From: an uncultured Eubacteriales bacterium
GTDB lineage: Bacteria; Bacillota; Clostridia; Oscillospirales; Oscillospiraceae
Assembly (NCBI GenBank): GCA_905202605.1
Contig: CAJKSU010000046.1
Span: forward strand, 1 to 16,193
Direction of reading: 5' to 3'
DNA length: 16,193 bases
Part shown: piece by piece, positions 1 through 7,288 of the stretch
Numbering within the stretch: position 1 is the first letter of the stretch
Layout: every line of letters begins with the position of its first letter
Notes under the pieces: generated by a model
Databases searched by the model: none
What the model was told of the DNA's origin: nothing
What the model saw: only the letters and a program-made list of their open reading frames with translations
Program-made: the position numbers and the translations under genes

Positions 1-2
1 AA

Positions 3-8
3 CCTCCT
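3..8 (-). promoter_or_regulatory. Shine-Dalgarno site of a minus-strand gene off the left edge
   Basis: Read on the minus strand, the first bases give ACAGGAGGTT, a full AGGAGG ribosome binding site. Its start codon would lie just left of base 1. Together with the minus-strand promoter at 34-62 this shows a divergently transcribed gene beginning outside the window. Nothing of its protein is visible, so no function can be given. Confidence 0.6.
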
Positions 9-33
9 GTATAAATCAGTTATCTATATAACT

Positions 34-62
34 ATTCTAATACGAAATGATTCCGGCTGCAA
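34..62 (-). promoter_or_regulatory. Minus-strand sigma-A promoter (TTGCAG-17-TAGAAT)
   Basis: On the minus strand, TTGCAG (57-62) is followed after exactly 17 bases by TAGAAT (34-39). Transcription would start near base 27 and reach the AGGAGG at 3-8, giving a short leader for the gene left of the window. The region is AT-rich, as expected for an intergenic promoter. Confidence 0.6.
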
Positions 63-134
63 ATATCAATAATCAATCTCCGGTGTGATTTATGGAACTA
101 TGGGGAATCCTCGGGCATTTAAGGAGGAATAACG

Positions 135-163
135 TTGCACAATGGAGCAGAGTTTTGTATAAT
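135..163 (+). promoter_or_regulatory. Sigma-A promoter for the zinc-ribbon protein (TTGCAC-17-TATAAT)
   Basis: TTGCAC (135-140) and a perfect TATAAT (158-163) are separated by 17 bases. The predicted start near 170 leaves a leader of about 200 bases before the ATG at 370, which contains the long hairpin at 271-341. The promoter is divergent to the minus-strand one at 34-62. Confidence 0.7.
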
Positions 164-270
164 AATTATACTCGAGTGCATGCAGAGGGTGGCACGGCAA
201 TCGTAATGCTGGCATTTACATAATATGAGTTTGGGGCGATAGCCTGAAAAGTGATAGGTAAGGATACTAA

Positions 271-341
271 GGCAACACTGTACAAATGCGTCTGTCGAAA
301 AACTCTCGTCAGACGCGCTTGCCGATTTGTGCGGTGTTGCC
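271..341 (+). repeat. Long hairpin in the leader of the zinc-ribbon gene (structured RNA or MITE-like inverted repeat)
   Basis: Bases 271-287 pair with 325-341 along all 17 positions. Fifteen are Watson-Crick pairs and two are G-U wobbles, where the left arm has T opposite G. Directly inside, GCGTCTG (288-294) pairs with CAGACGC (310-316) around a 15-base loop, and eight bases (317-324) bulge on the 3' side. The wobbles suit a folded RNA in the 5' leader. A decayed miniature inverted-repeat element starting GGCAACAC is the alternative. The flanking bases (ACTAA on the left, CGAAC on the right) show no clear target duplication. Confidence 0.65.
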
Positions 342-369
342 CGAACCATGAAGAAGGAGCGATAAAGAG

Positions 370-2106
370 ATGGGAAGTTTTTGCGGAAAATGTGGGAATC
401 AGCTGGCGGAGGGCGCAAAGTTCTGCCCCGTGTGCGGCAATCCTGTGCAGCAGCCCAGCCCGGTGCAGAGAAATGTGTTTCAACAGAACGATTTCCCGGA
501 GTACCCGGCCACCGGCACGCAGCGGACAGCGTATACGGAACAGGAAAATCCACAATTTGGAGGACAGTATAACGGGTGGTATGACGGTCAGAACAGCGGA
601 TTCCCGGAGGACGACGTATTTGAGCAGGGGAGCTATCAGACACCGCCCGATTCCCAGCCCCCGAAGCAGCCTAAAAAGCGGCCGAAAATCAAGCTTGGCT
701 GGATCATCGGCGGCGCAGTGGCGCTGGTGGCGGTGATCGTGCTGATCGTGGTGCTTCGGATCCATGCCAGCACCATCAAGCTCAACGACTATGTGGAAAT
801 CACCACCTACGGCTATGACGGCTACGGCACGGCAAGCGTTACCTTTGACACCGACAGATTTGAGACGGATCATGAGGATAAGTTCCCCAGACGGAACCGG
901 GAAATGTCCATGGCTGCGTTTGAGACGGTATTCTATAACGGTGTGCTGTCTCCCAGCAGCGAGCTGGCCAATGGTGACACGGTGACCTATGAATGGGACG
1001 ACGACATTGACGAGCTAGCTGAGCAGTACGGTCTGCGAGTGCGCTATTCCGATATCGAGCAGAGGGTGGAGGATCTTGAAGCCGTAGACACGGTGGATTT
1101 GTTTGATTACGTTTCTTTGAGCTTTACCGGCATCAACGGCTATGGCACCGCTGTGCTGGACGTGGACGACAGATTTCCTTATGACACCGAGGTGTACTTT
1201 GAGGCTTCAATCACAGAAGGCCTGTCCGACGGCGATGAGGTAACGGTCTACGCAAGATCCAACGATTGGGCCATCACCGATCTGACGACTTATTTCATTC
1301 AGAGCTACGGAAAGGCGCCTGAATCTCTGGAAAAGACTTTTACCGTGGATGGACTGGGTGAGGGCGAGAGTTTTGATCCCTTTGATTACATCGAGCTTTC
1401 TATTGAGGGCATTTCTCCCGGGGGAAGACTGTCCTGCAACATCAAGGAGCAGTCCGGTATTATGGACGGCGTTACGGCGGATATTTCCCAGACCAGCGAT
1501 CTCGCCAACGGCGATGAGGTCACAGTGACTTTGACCTATGAATATGACAATGATGATACTGCTCTGCGCAATCGCTGGGCAGAGCAGGGCATGATCCCTA
1601 CAGCGACCCAGAAGACCTATACGGTGGAGGGGCTTCCGGCATATGTTGCCAAACTGGATCAGATCACAGATGACGCCCTTTCCTCTATGAAGAGCCAGAC
1701 GGAGGACACGTTCCGGTCCAACGTGGCAAGTGACTGGGAATATCCGGACAGTCTGGTGGGGATGAACTATCTCGGCGCTTACCTGCTGACCCCTAAGAGC
1801 GGAGATTTCTATGTTAACTATGAGAATGTAGTGTACATGGTCTATTCCATCGATGTAGGCCCTGTTACGGAATACGGCGAGTCCTATGACGGCTTTACCT
1901 ATTACTATTACACCGCATTCTATGATCTCACCGTTACCGATGATTACTGCGATGTGAACATCAGCAGCTACAACAAGGCAAACAGTAGCTTTAAGGGGCC
2001 CAATACGCTGTATTATAGAGGCTTTAAAACTCTGGATGCCCTCTATAGCAGCTGCGTTACCGAGAATCTGGAGAAGTACAACTACGAATCCAGCGTTACC
2101 GAATAG
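370..2106 (+). CDS. Zinc-ribbon, single-pass membrane protein with three extracellular repeats
   Basis: The 578-residue protein opens with a zinc ribbon (C5-x2-C8 and C19-x2-C22). A low-complexity Q/P/G-rich linker (about 25-105) and a basic stretch (KKRPKIK) follow, then one membrane segment (about 109-129). The rest is outside the cell if the basic side stays in. Three related repeats begin near residues 136, 241 and 333. Each has a DYV/DYI-x-[IL/S] start and an [AS][ND]GD[ET]VT ending, and the first two share GYGTA. A separate Tyr-rich C-terminal region (about 425-578) has no motif I recognise. SD AAGGAG (354-359) lies 10 bases before the ATG. The gene is monocistronic, with its own promoter and terminator. 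Zinc-ribbon/TM proteins of this plan are common in Clostridia and mostly uncharacterised, and I assign no function. A role at the envelope is inferred only from topology and the neighbouring polysaccharide operon. Confidence 0.85.
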   Translation: MGSFCGKCGNQLAEGAKFCPVCGNPVQQPSPVQRNVFQQNDFPEYPATGTQRTAYTEQENPQFGGQYNGWYDGQNSGFPEDDVFEQGSYQTPPDSQPPKQPKKRPKIKLGWIIGGAVALVAVIVLIVVLRIHASTIKLNDYVEITTYGYDGYGTASVTFDTDRFETDHEDKFPRRNREMSMAAFETVFYNGVLSPSSELANGDTVTYEWDDDIDELAEQYGLRVRYSDIEQRVEDLEAVDTVDLFDYVSLSFTGINGYGTAVLDVDDRFPYDTEVYFEASITEGLSDGDEVTVYARSNDWAITDLTTYFIQSYGKAPESLEKTFTVDGLGEGESFDPFDYIELSIEGISPGGRLSCNIKEQSGIMDGVTADISQTSDLANGDEVTVTLTYEYDNDDTALRNRWAEQGMIPTATQKTYTVEGLPAYVAKLDQITDDALSSMKSQTEDTFRSNVASDWEYPDSLVGMNYLGAYLLTPKSGDFYVNYENVVYMVYSIDVGPVTEYGESYDGFTYYYYTAFYDLTVTDDYCDVNISSYNKANSSFKGPNTLYYRGFKTLDALYSSCVTENLEKYNYESSVTE

Positions 2107-2113
2107 AAATGAA

Positions 2114-2155
2114 TTTCGGCTCTGCGCTTTCGCGTGGAGCCGAAAAATTTTTTCT
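2114..2155 (+). terminator. Intrinsic terminator after the zinc-ribbon gene
   Basis: TTTCGGCTC pairs with GAGCCGAAA, then a two-base mismatch, then CGC/GCG around a TTTC loop. The stem is followed by AATTTTTTCTT. It begins eight bases after the stop codon and separates this gene from the polysaccharide operon. Confidence 0.85.
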
Positions 2156-2246
2156 TAAAATGAAACGAAATGGAGTTTTGTCACGTCTATAAATTGTAGG
2201 CCGTTCGGAAAGACCTTAAAGGATTGATTAAAAATAGACGAAAGTC

Positions 2247-2275
2247 TTGCAATCCTGAACTGCCTGTATTATAAT
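2247..2275 (+). promoter_or_regulatory. Main promoter of the polysaccharide operon (TTGCAA-17-TATAAT)
   Basis: TTGCAA (2247-2252), 17 bases, then a perfect TATAAT (2270-2275). The predicted start near 2282 gives a leader of about 95 bases before the ATG at 2377. A small inverted repeat, AGAC-GAAA-GTCT (2236-2247), touches the -35 box and might be an operator, but this is weak. Confidence 0.75.
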
Positions 2276-2284
2276 GGAATCCAA

Positions 2285-2320
2285 CTTGAGCACTTTTCAG
2301 TTTTGTGAAAAATGCCCAAG
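2285..2320 (+). other. 5'-terminal hairpin of the operon leader RNA
   Basis: Arms 2285-2299 and 2306-2320 pair at 13 of 15 positions around a GTTTTG loop, with two A-C mismatches (2289/2316 and 2293/2312). The stem begins about three bases after the predicted transcription start. There is no T-tract after it, so it is not an ordinary terminator. It could stabilise the mRNA or recruit a regulator of a long operon. Confidence 0.55.
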
Positions 2321-2340
2321 GATGACCAGAAAAATGCAGT

Positions 2341-2357
2341 CTGCGGAGTTGCCGCAG
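2341..2357 (+). other. Hairpin just upstream of the first SD site of the operon
   Basis: CTGCGG (2341-2346) and CCGCAG (2352-2357) form a perfect 6-bp stem with an AGTTG loop. It sits three bases before the GGAGGG SD (2361-2366) that serves the ATG at 2377 with a rather long 10-11 base spacing. The position suggests it could influence translation of the priming transferase. Confidence 0.5.
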
Positions 2358-2376
2358 TGCGGAGGGTTCAAACAGT

Positions 2377-3039
2377 ATGGAAACTGAAAAGGTTATATTG
2401 CCTTTTGAACACGATAAAGAGTATTTTATCGAGCCGTTGGGGGAGCTTCCACCCCACCGGATGTATGAATTCTGGAAGCGTTTTTTTGATATTGTCCTGT
2501 CGGCGATTGGGCTGATCCTGCTGGCGATTCCCATGGCGCTGATTGCAGTTGGGGTTAAATGCTCCTCCAGAGGGCCGGTATTTTACCGGCAGGAGCGGCT
2601 GGGGAAAAACGGCGTGCCCTTTTCGATCATCAAATTCCGCACCATGGATGAGAATGCGGAGGCCGAGGGTGCGCAGTGGTCCCAGGGGGATAACGATCCG
2701 AGAATCACCGGCTTCGGTGCGCTGCTGCGGAAGACCCGGCTCGACGAGCTGCCGCAGCTGCTATGCATTTTTTCGGGAAAAATGTCACTGGTAGGGCCAA
2801 GACCGGAGCGGGGCTGCTTTTATGACGCCTTTGAAGCCTATATCCACGGGTTTCGGGAGCGGCTGAAAATCAAGCCCGGACTGACTGGACTGGCACAGGT
2901 CTGCGGCGGCTACGACCTCAGACCGGAAGAAAAAATTGTCTATGACGTGGAATATATCAAGCACCGCTCCCTGAGGATGGATCTCAAGATCATGTTCCGA
3001 ACTGTGGGAGTTGTGTTTACCCATAAGGGCGCAAAGTAA
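2377..3039 (+). CDS. Undecaprenyl-phosphate sugar phosphotransferase (monotopic phosphoglycosyl transferase)
   Basis: This enzyme starts repeat-unit synthesis by moving a sugar-1-phosphate from a UDP-sugar onto undecaprenyl phosphate at the inner membrane face. The 220-residue protein is the small PglC-type form: a hydrophobic re-entrant helix (about 37-60, starting FFDIVLS), then SSRGPVFYRQERLGKNG, IIKFRTM (84-90), the catalytic Asp-Glu pair D123-E124 in TRLDELPQL, SLVGPRPE (137-144) and KPGLTGLAQV (166-175). The four-helix N-terminal region of WcaJ/WbaP-type enzymes is absent. First gene of the operon, behind a promoter and two leader hairpins; SD is GGAGGG at 2361. The sugar (often GalNAc, GlcNAc or bacillosamine derivatives in this family, or galactose/glucose) cannot be read from sequence. 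Family assignment is secure. Confidence 0.93.
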   Translation: METEKVILPFEHDKEYFIEPLGELPPHRMYEFWKRFFDIVLSAIGLILLAIPMALIAVGVKCSSRGPVFYRQERLGKNGVPFSIIKFRTMDENAEAEGAQWSQGDNDPRITGFGALLRKTRLDELPQLLCIFSGKMSLVGPRPERGCFYDAFEAYIHGFRERLKIKPGLTGLAQVCGGYDLRPEEKIVYDVEYIKHRSLRMDLKIMFRTVGVVFTHKGAK

Positions 3040-3066
3040 TGTTTGCCCGCAGCGGAGGGAGAATTC

Positions 3067-3825
3067 TTGAATAAAGGACTTGTATCCATTATTACACCGT
3101 GCTATAACGGCGAAGCGTACCTTGCCGAAACCATTGAATCGGTGTTGGCGCAGACCTATCCCAACTGGGAAATGATTATTGTAGATGACGGCTCGAAGGA
3201 CGGCTCGGCGGAGCTGGCACGGGGCTATGCGGCGAAGGACGATAGAATCCGGCTGATACAGCAGGAAAACGCCGGTTCGGCGGCGGCACGAAACAACGGA
3301 ATCCGCCGGGCGGAGGGGCAGTACATTGCACTTCTGGACGCCGATGACCTGTGGGATCCTGCATTTCTGGAATCGCAGATCGCATTTCTGCGGGAAAAGG
3401 ACGCAGTGTGCGTCTGCTGCTCCTATCGCTGCATTGACGCCAAATCTCAGGAGATCCTGCACCCGGTGCAGGCGCGGCCTGTGATCACACTGAAGGACAT
3501 GATGGTGACCAACTACATCGGCTGCCTGTCCGGACTGTACGATACCACCCGGCACGGGAAGATTTATCTCCGGGAGGAACTGAAAAGCATCCGGGATGAC
3601 TATGCCTATTGGCTGGACATTGTAAAGCTGGAACAGGTGGCCTATGGCAACCAGAAGATTCTGGCAAGCTACCGGGTGCTGGATAATTCCACTACCGGCA
3701 ACAAGAAAAAGCTGATCAAAAAGCAATATCAGTTCTACCGGGGCTATTTAAAGCTGAGCGCTTTGCGCAGCTTGATGAATACGTTCCGCTGGGGCGTCAA
3801 CGGCCTCAGAAAATATCACGGATAA
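3067..3825 (+). CDS. GT2 family glycosyltransferase (TuaG-like)
   Basis: A GT-A fold inverting glycosyltransferase that probably adds one sugar of the repeat unit on the cytoplasmic face. Numbered from the TTG at 3067 (252 residues), it shows VSIITPCYNG (6-15), IIVDDGS (37-43), the AARNNG segment near 73-78 and the metal-binding DADD (91-94). Overall similarity recalls TuaG of teichuronic acid synthesis, from memory only. I choose TTG 3067 because GGAGGG (3054-3059) lies 7 bases before it. The upstream in-frame TTG at 3043 would add eight residues and has no SD. The gene follows the priming transferase by 27 bases, so it may act as the second-sugar transferase. Donor and acceptor are unknown. 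Confidence 0.87.
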   Translation: MNKGLVSIITPCYNGEAYLAETIESVLAQTYPNWEMIIVDDGSKDGSAELARGYAAKDDRIRLIQQENAGSAAARNNGIRRAEGQYIALLDADDLWDPAFLESQIAFLREKDAVCVCCSYRCIDAKSQEILHPVQARPVITLKDMMVTNYIGCLSGLYDTTRHGKIYLREELKSIRDDYAYWLDIVKLEQVAYGNQKILASYRVLDNSTTGNKKKLIKKQYQFYRGYLKLSALRSLMNTFRWGVNGLRKYHG

Positions 3826-3830
3826 ACCAA

Positions 3831-4778
3831 GTGGAGGTGTCTCTGATTCCTGTTATCAGTGTCATTATACCGGTATATAAGGTAGAAGCGTATCTGGAAC
3901 GCTGTGTGAAATCCGTCTTGGCCCAGAGCCATTCGGAGCTGGAGATCATTCTGGTGGACGACGGGTCACCGGATGAATGTCCTGCGCTGTGCGACCAGTG
4001 GGCGCAGCGGGACAGCCGGATTCGGGTGATCCATAAGGAAAACGGGGGACTCAGCTCGGCACGCAATGCCGGGCTGGCGGTCTGCCGTGGGGAATATGTC
4101 AGCTTTGTGGATTCTGATGACTGGATCGAGCCGGGGATGCTCTCGTATCTGCTGGGGCTGCTGGAGCGGTATCCCCAGGCACAGGCAGCCCAGTGTGACT
4201 TTTCCGTAAGCCGGGAGGAGGGGCCGATGCCCGCTCAGCCGGAGGAGACGGTATCCCTTTGGGATCGGAAGCAGATGCTGGATTATTTCTTCCGCATCCA
4301 TGGAGAGGCCAGCAACACGGCGGTATGGAACAAGCTCTATACCAAAGAGGTGCTGGAGGGCTTCCAGTTTGTCGATACCCTCAATGAGGATGTGGAGGCC
4401 AGCTATGAGCTGTTCCAGCGGGCGGAGCATATGGTGGTGTCCAACCAGAAATACTATCATTACTTTGTCAACCGGCAGGGAATCACCCAGTCGCAGTTCA
4501 GCAGGAAGGATCTTGACTACCTTGCCGTATGGGATCGGGTGGTGGAACGCACCCGGCAGGAGCATCCGGACTATCTCCCTTATGCGGAGATCAGCCGGAA
4601 GCGGGCAAACTTTACCATGCTGGTGAAAATGCGGCTGAGAGGTTATGACAAGGGAGATGCGGCGCTCTGTAAAGTCTACTGTGATCTCAAAAATCAGGTG
4701 CGCCGGGACAAGGCGGTGCTGCTGCGATGGAAAATGCCCCTGAGCCGGAAGTTTCTTTTGCTGCTTGTGTGTATATAG
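3831..4778 (+). CDS. GT2 family glycosyltransferase (second)
   Basis: An inverting GT-A enzyme of up to 315 residues, numbered from GTG 3831. It shows ISVIIPVYKVEAYL (9-22), IILVDDGSPDE (39-49), GLSSARNAGL (73-82), DSDD (94-97) and an acidic NED (185-187) where this family often carries its catalytic base. The C-terminus is basic then hydrophobic (SRKFLLLLVCI), suiting membrane association. The start is uncertain. GTG 3831 has no SD, while its own codons form GGAGGTG (3833-3839), which would best serve CTG 3843 or ATT 3846; either start keeps the whole GT2 domain. It begins five bases after the preceding stop, and its own stop lies inside the SD of the next gene, implying translational coupling. 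Sugar specificity is unknown. Confidence 0.88.
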   Translation: MEVSLIPVISVIIPVYKVEAYLERCVKSVLAQSHSELEIILVDDGSPDECPALCDQWAQRDSRIRVIHKENGGLSSARNAGLAVCRGEYVSFVDSDDWIEPGMLSYLLGLLERYPQAQAAQCDFSVSREEGPMPAQPEETVSLWDRKQMLDYFFRIHGEASNTAVWNKLYTKEVLEGFQFVDTLNEDVEASYELFQRAEHMVVSNQKYYHYFVNRQGITQSQFSRKDLDYLAVWDRVVERTRQEHPDYLPYAEISRKRANFTMLVKMRLRGYDKGDAALCKVYCDLKNQVRRDKAVLLRWKMPLSRKFLLLLVCI

Positions 4779-4787
4779 GAGAGAATC

Positions 4788-5909
4788 ATGCGGGTACTGA
4801 TCGGATATATGATAGACGGCAGAAACAGCGGGATCGACAAGTATCTGCTGCGGGTGCTGGACATTCTCCATGCCCATGGCATCCATGGGGATGTGCTGGC
4901 GGCAGCGGATTCTAAGAGCCTGCGGGAATGTCTCCGACCCTATGGGGCGGAGGTACTGGTAATTCCGAGTCTGATGCATCCATTGAAGCAGTACCGGTGC
5001 ATGGGAGAAATCATTCGTCAAGGCGGGTATGATGCCGCCTATTTTAATATCTCAGAGCCGATGAACTGTATTGGTATTCTTGCGGCGCATCGTCAGGGCA
5101 TCCGAACGGTGATCCACAGCCACAATACCGCGCAGGGAGAAACCGGGGGCGTAAAGTGCATGATAAAAACGCTCCTGAACAGACTGGCGAGAAATCGGCT
5201 GTCCCACTGGGGCGACAGCTTTTACGCCTGCTCACAGGCGGCGGGACGCTGGCTGTATCCCAAGCGTATTTGGGACGGCGGAGCACTGCGGCTGCTGTAC
5301 AATCCCATCCCGGTGGAGGAATTTGCCTATGACCGGGAAAAGCGCCGGGCGCTGCGCCGGGCGCTGGGACTGGAAAATGCACTGGTAATTGGTCACGTTG
5401 GCAATTTTGTGCCGGCAAAAAATAGCGAATTTCTGCCGGAAATCCTTAGCGAGACGAAAAAGCGGATGCCCACGGCGGTGCTCCTGTCCATTGGCGACGG
5501 CGCTCAGCGACAGCAGGTGATGGACAAAACGCGGGAAATGGGGCTGGAGCGGGACGCAAGGTTTTTAGGGCTTCGGGATGATGTTCCGGCGCTGCTTCAG
5601 GCCATGGACGTGTTTATTCTGCCCTCACGATATGAGGGGCTTCCTGTTTCTGCGATCGAAGCGCAGATGGCGGGGCTGCCCGCATTTCTCAGTGACCGAA
5701 TCACCAAAGAAGCGGCACTGAATGCAGACTGCCATTTCCTTCCCATCGACCGGGGCGCTGCGCTCTGGGGTGATGCCATTGTAGGCGCACTGCCCTGCAA
5801 GCGGAAGGATTACCGGACGCAGCGGAATGAGATTCAGAGATTTGATTTGAGGTGTCAGGAGGATGCCATTCTGGCAATCTTCCAGACAGACGGGGGAACC
5901 GAGAAATGA
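4788..5909 (+). CDS. GT4 family glycosyltransferase (EpsF/CapM-like)
   Basis: A retaining GT-B glycosyltransferase of 373 residues. The N-terminal Rossmann domain starts MRVLIGYMIDGRNSGIDKY and includes HSHNTAQGE (110-118). The C-terminal nucleotide-sugar domain has IGHVGNFVPAKN (201-212), LLSIGDG (232-238), FLGLRDDV (259-266) and the EX7E element E283-E291 within PSRYEGLPVSAIEAQ. ATG 4788 is preceded by AGGAG (4777-4781), which overlaps the stop of the upstream gene. Its stop overlaps the ATG of the next gene (ATGA at 5906-5909). It adds one sugar of the repeat unit; donor unknown. The last 40 residues are less conserved-looking. Confidence 0.9.
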   Translation: MRVLIGYMIDGRNSGIDKYLLRVLDILHAHGIHGDVLAAADSKSLRECLRPYGAEVLVIPSLMHPLKQYRCMGEIIRQGGYDAAYFNISEPMNCIGILAAHRQGIRTVIHSHNTAQGETGGVKCMIKTLLNRLARNRLSHWGDSFYACSQAAGRWLYPKRIWDGGALRLLYNPIPVEEFAYDREKRRALRRALGLENALVIGHVGNFVPAKNSEFLPEILSETKKRMPTAVLLSIGDGAQRQQVMDKTREMGLERDARFLGLRDDVPALLQAMDVFILPSRYEGLPVSAIEAQMAGLPAFLSDRITKEAALNADCHFLPIDRGAALWGDAIVGALPCKRKDYRTQRNEIQRFDLRCQEDAILAIFQTDGGTEK

Positions 5910-7276
5910 AGCGTGTGATCTGGTGGTGTGAGCTGCTCTGCGGTCTGGGGCTTTTGTCCGTAGGCTTTTTACAAGACTGCTCTTTGACCTTTGGGAGGCC
6001 GATAATCTCTCTGATGCTCTGGCCTACTATCCTACTCTGCGGGGTGATGTGCCTGTATCGGCTGGTGCATTTCCGGCAGTATTGGAGCAGCCGTTTTTTC
6101 TGGCTGCTGGTTGCATTTTGCGTCAGCTTTTTGATTTCTACGGTGGTGAACCGCCGGTTCGGCTGGTATGAAAATATCCGGACACTGATCCTGCAGGGCT
6201 TCCTGTTCTTCCTGATTTATTGCTATCGGAACGGCAGCTTGGAGGAGGAACGGAGAAAGCGGCGGATATTTACGGGGTATTATCTGGCTGCCTGCGCCTT
6301 TTTGACCCTTTTGAGCTTTGCCTATATGATGCTTGGCTGGAACCGGATCTATTATCCGGAGATTGCCTCGGTGCCGCTATACTATACGGGCTTTTACTGG
6401 GGGCGGCTCTATGGCGTCTACTGGGATCCGAACATCGGCGCACTGATGTGTTGCGTGTCGGCACTGCTGGCGGCGGACTGCTTCCGCAGAACAAAGAAGA
6501 CGGTGGTGCGGGTGCTGATGGGCGCGATTGTGGCACTGGATGTGTTTTACATTGCCTTTTCCGATTCCAGAACCGGGCGAATTGCTCTGGCAGTGGGGGC
6601 AGCGGTCTATGGTGTGCTCTATGTGACACAGAGCACGCAGCGGAAAAAGGCCATGCTGGCAGCGGGAATTGCACTGCTTTTGACTATCCTCGTCCCAATA
6701 GAGATAAAAAACGGCTATAACAGCATCTCTGCGGCGGAGCAGGGAATCACATTGGAAGCCGCGGAAGAGGAAGAAAATGTGCAGAAGAACGGTACGGAAA
6801 TGATTATCCGGCAGGATGGCAGCAATATGCCGGATGTATCCAACCGGCGGCTGGATATCTGGAAAAGTGCCATAGAGGTGTTTGCTTCCAGCCCGGTGGT
6901 GGGCGTGGGACATAATACCCTCTTGCCCTATGTCCGGGCGGAGCAGCCGAAGTCGTACCTCATCAACAATGATCATATGGAATTCACCAGCATGCACAAT
7001 ACCTTTTTAGATGTGTTGGTGGCGCAGGGGGCGCTGGGCTTTATCCTATATGTGGGATTGGCAGCGGGAGTTTTTCTGGTGCTGGTTCGGAAGCAGCAGG
7101 TTATTATGCAGAATACCCGGGGAGAAAGCATGGCGCTGACCGCCATTGCCATCTTGGTGGTCTGTGCCAGCGTATTGATGTCGGAAATCGTCTATGTGGC
7201 GTCACCCATGTCCTTTATCTTCTGGATGGGACTGGGGTGCATGATGCAGGCGTCGGACGAGCCGGCGGCGGAATAA
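5906..7276 (+). CDS. O-antigen ligase/polymerase family protein (Wzy-like polysaccharide polymerase)
   Basis: A 456-residue integral membrane protein with about ten to twelve hydrophobic segments. In the C-terminal half a large polar loop (beginning at EIKNGYNSIS) carries the Wzy_C-type signature NRRLDIWKSAIEVFASSPVV and GVGHNT, followed by MHNTFLDVLVAQGALGFILY. These are typical of O-antigen ligases and Wzy polymerases. In a Gram-positive operon with a flippase and a priming transferase, the role is polymerising lipid-linked repeat units outside the membrane. The start at ATG 5906 overlaps the previous stop by four bases, pointing to coupled translation. In-frame extension upstream to 5852 lies inside the GT4 gene and is not needed. 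Substrate linkage cannot be predicted. Confidence 0.85.
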   Translation: MKRVIWWCELLCGLGLLSVGFLQDCSLTFGRPIISLMLWPTILLCGVMCLYRLVHFRQYWSSRFFWLLVAFCVSFLISTVVNRRFGWYENIRTLILQGFLFFLIYCYRNGSLEEERRKRRIFTGYYLAACAFLTLLSFAYMMLGWNRIYYPEIASVPLYYTGFYWGRLYGVYWDPNIGALMCCVSALLAADCFRRTKKTVVRVLMGAIVALDVFYIAFSDSRTGRIALAVGAAVYGVLYVTQSTQRKKAMLAAGIALLLTILVPIEIKNGYNSISAAEQGITLEAAEEEENVQKNGTEMIIRQDGSNMPDVSNRRLDIWKSAIEVFASSPVVGVGHNTLLPYVRAEQPKSYLINNDHMEFTSMHNTFLDVLVAQGALGFILYVGLAAGVFLVLVRKQQVIMQNTRGESMALTAIAILVVCASVLMSEIVYVASPMSFIFWMGLGCMMQASDEPAAE

Positions 7277-7288
7277 AGGAGTCAGTTC

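Noticed and set aside
2312..2515. 67-codon + strand frame starting in the operon leader
   Set aside because: No SD, an unremarkable sequence, and it overlaps the priming transferase in another frame.
2785..3726. Long minus-strand open frame (313 codons)
   Set aside because: It is antisense to the transferase and first GT2 genes, which carry clear family motifs. Its translation is low-complexity with no recognisable domain.
3966..5021. Long minus-strand open frame (351 codons) across the GT2/GT4 boundary
   Set aside because: It crosses two well-supported genes antisense and has no motif. GC-rich codon bias opens such shadows.
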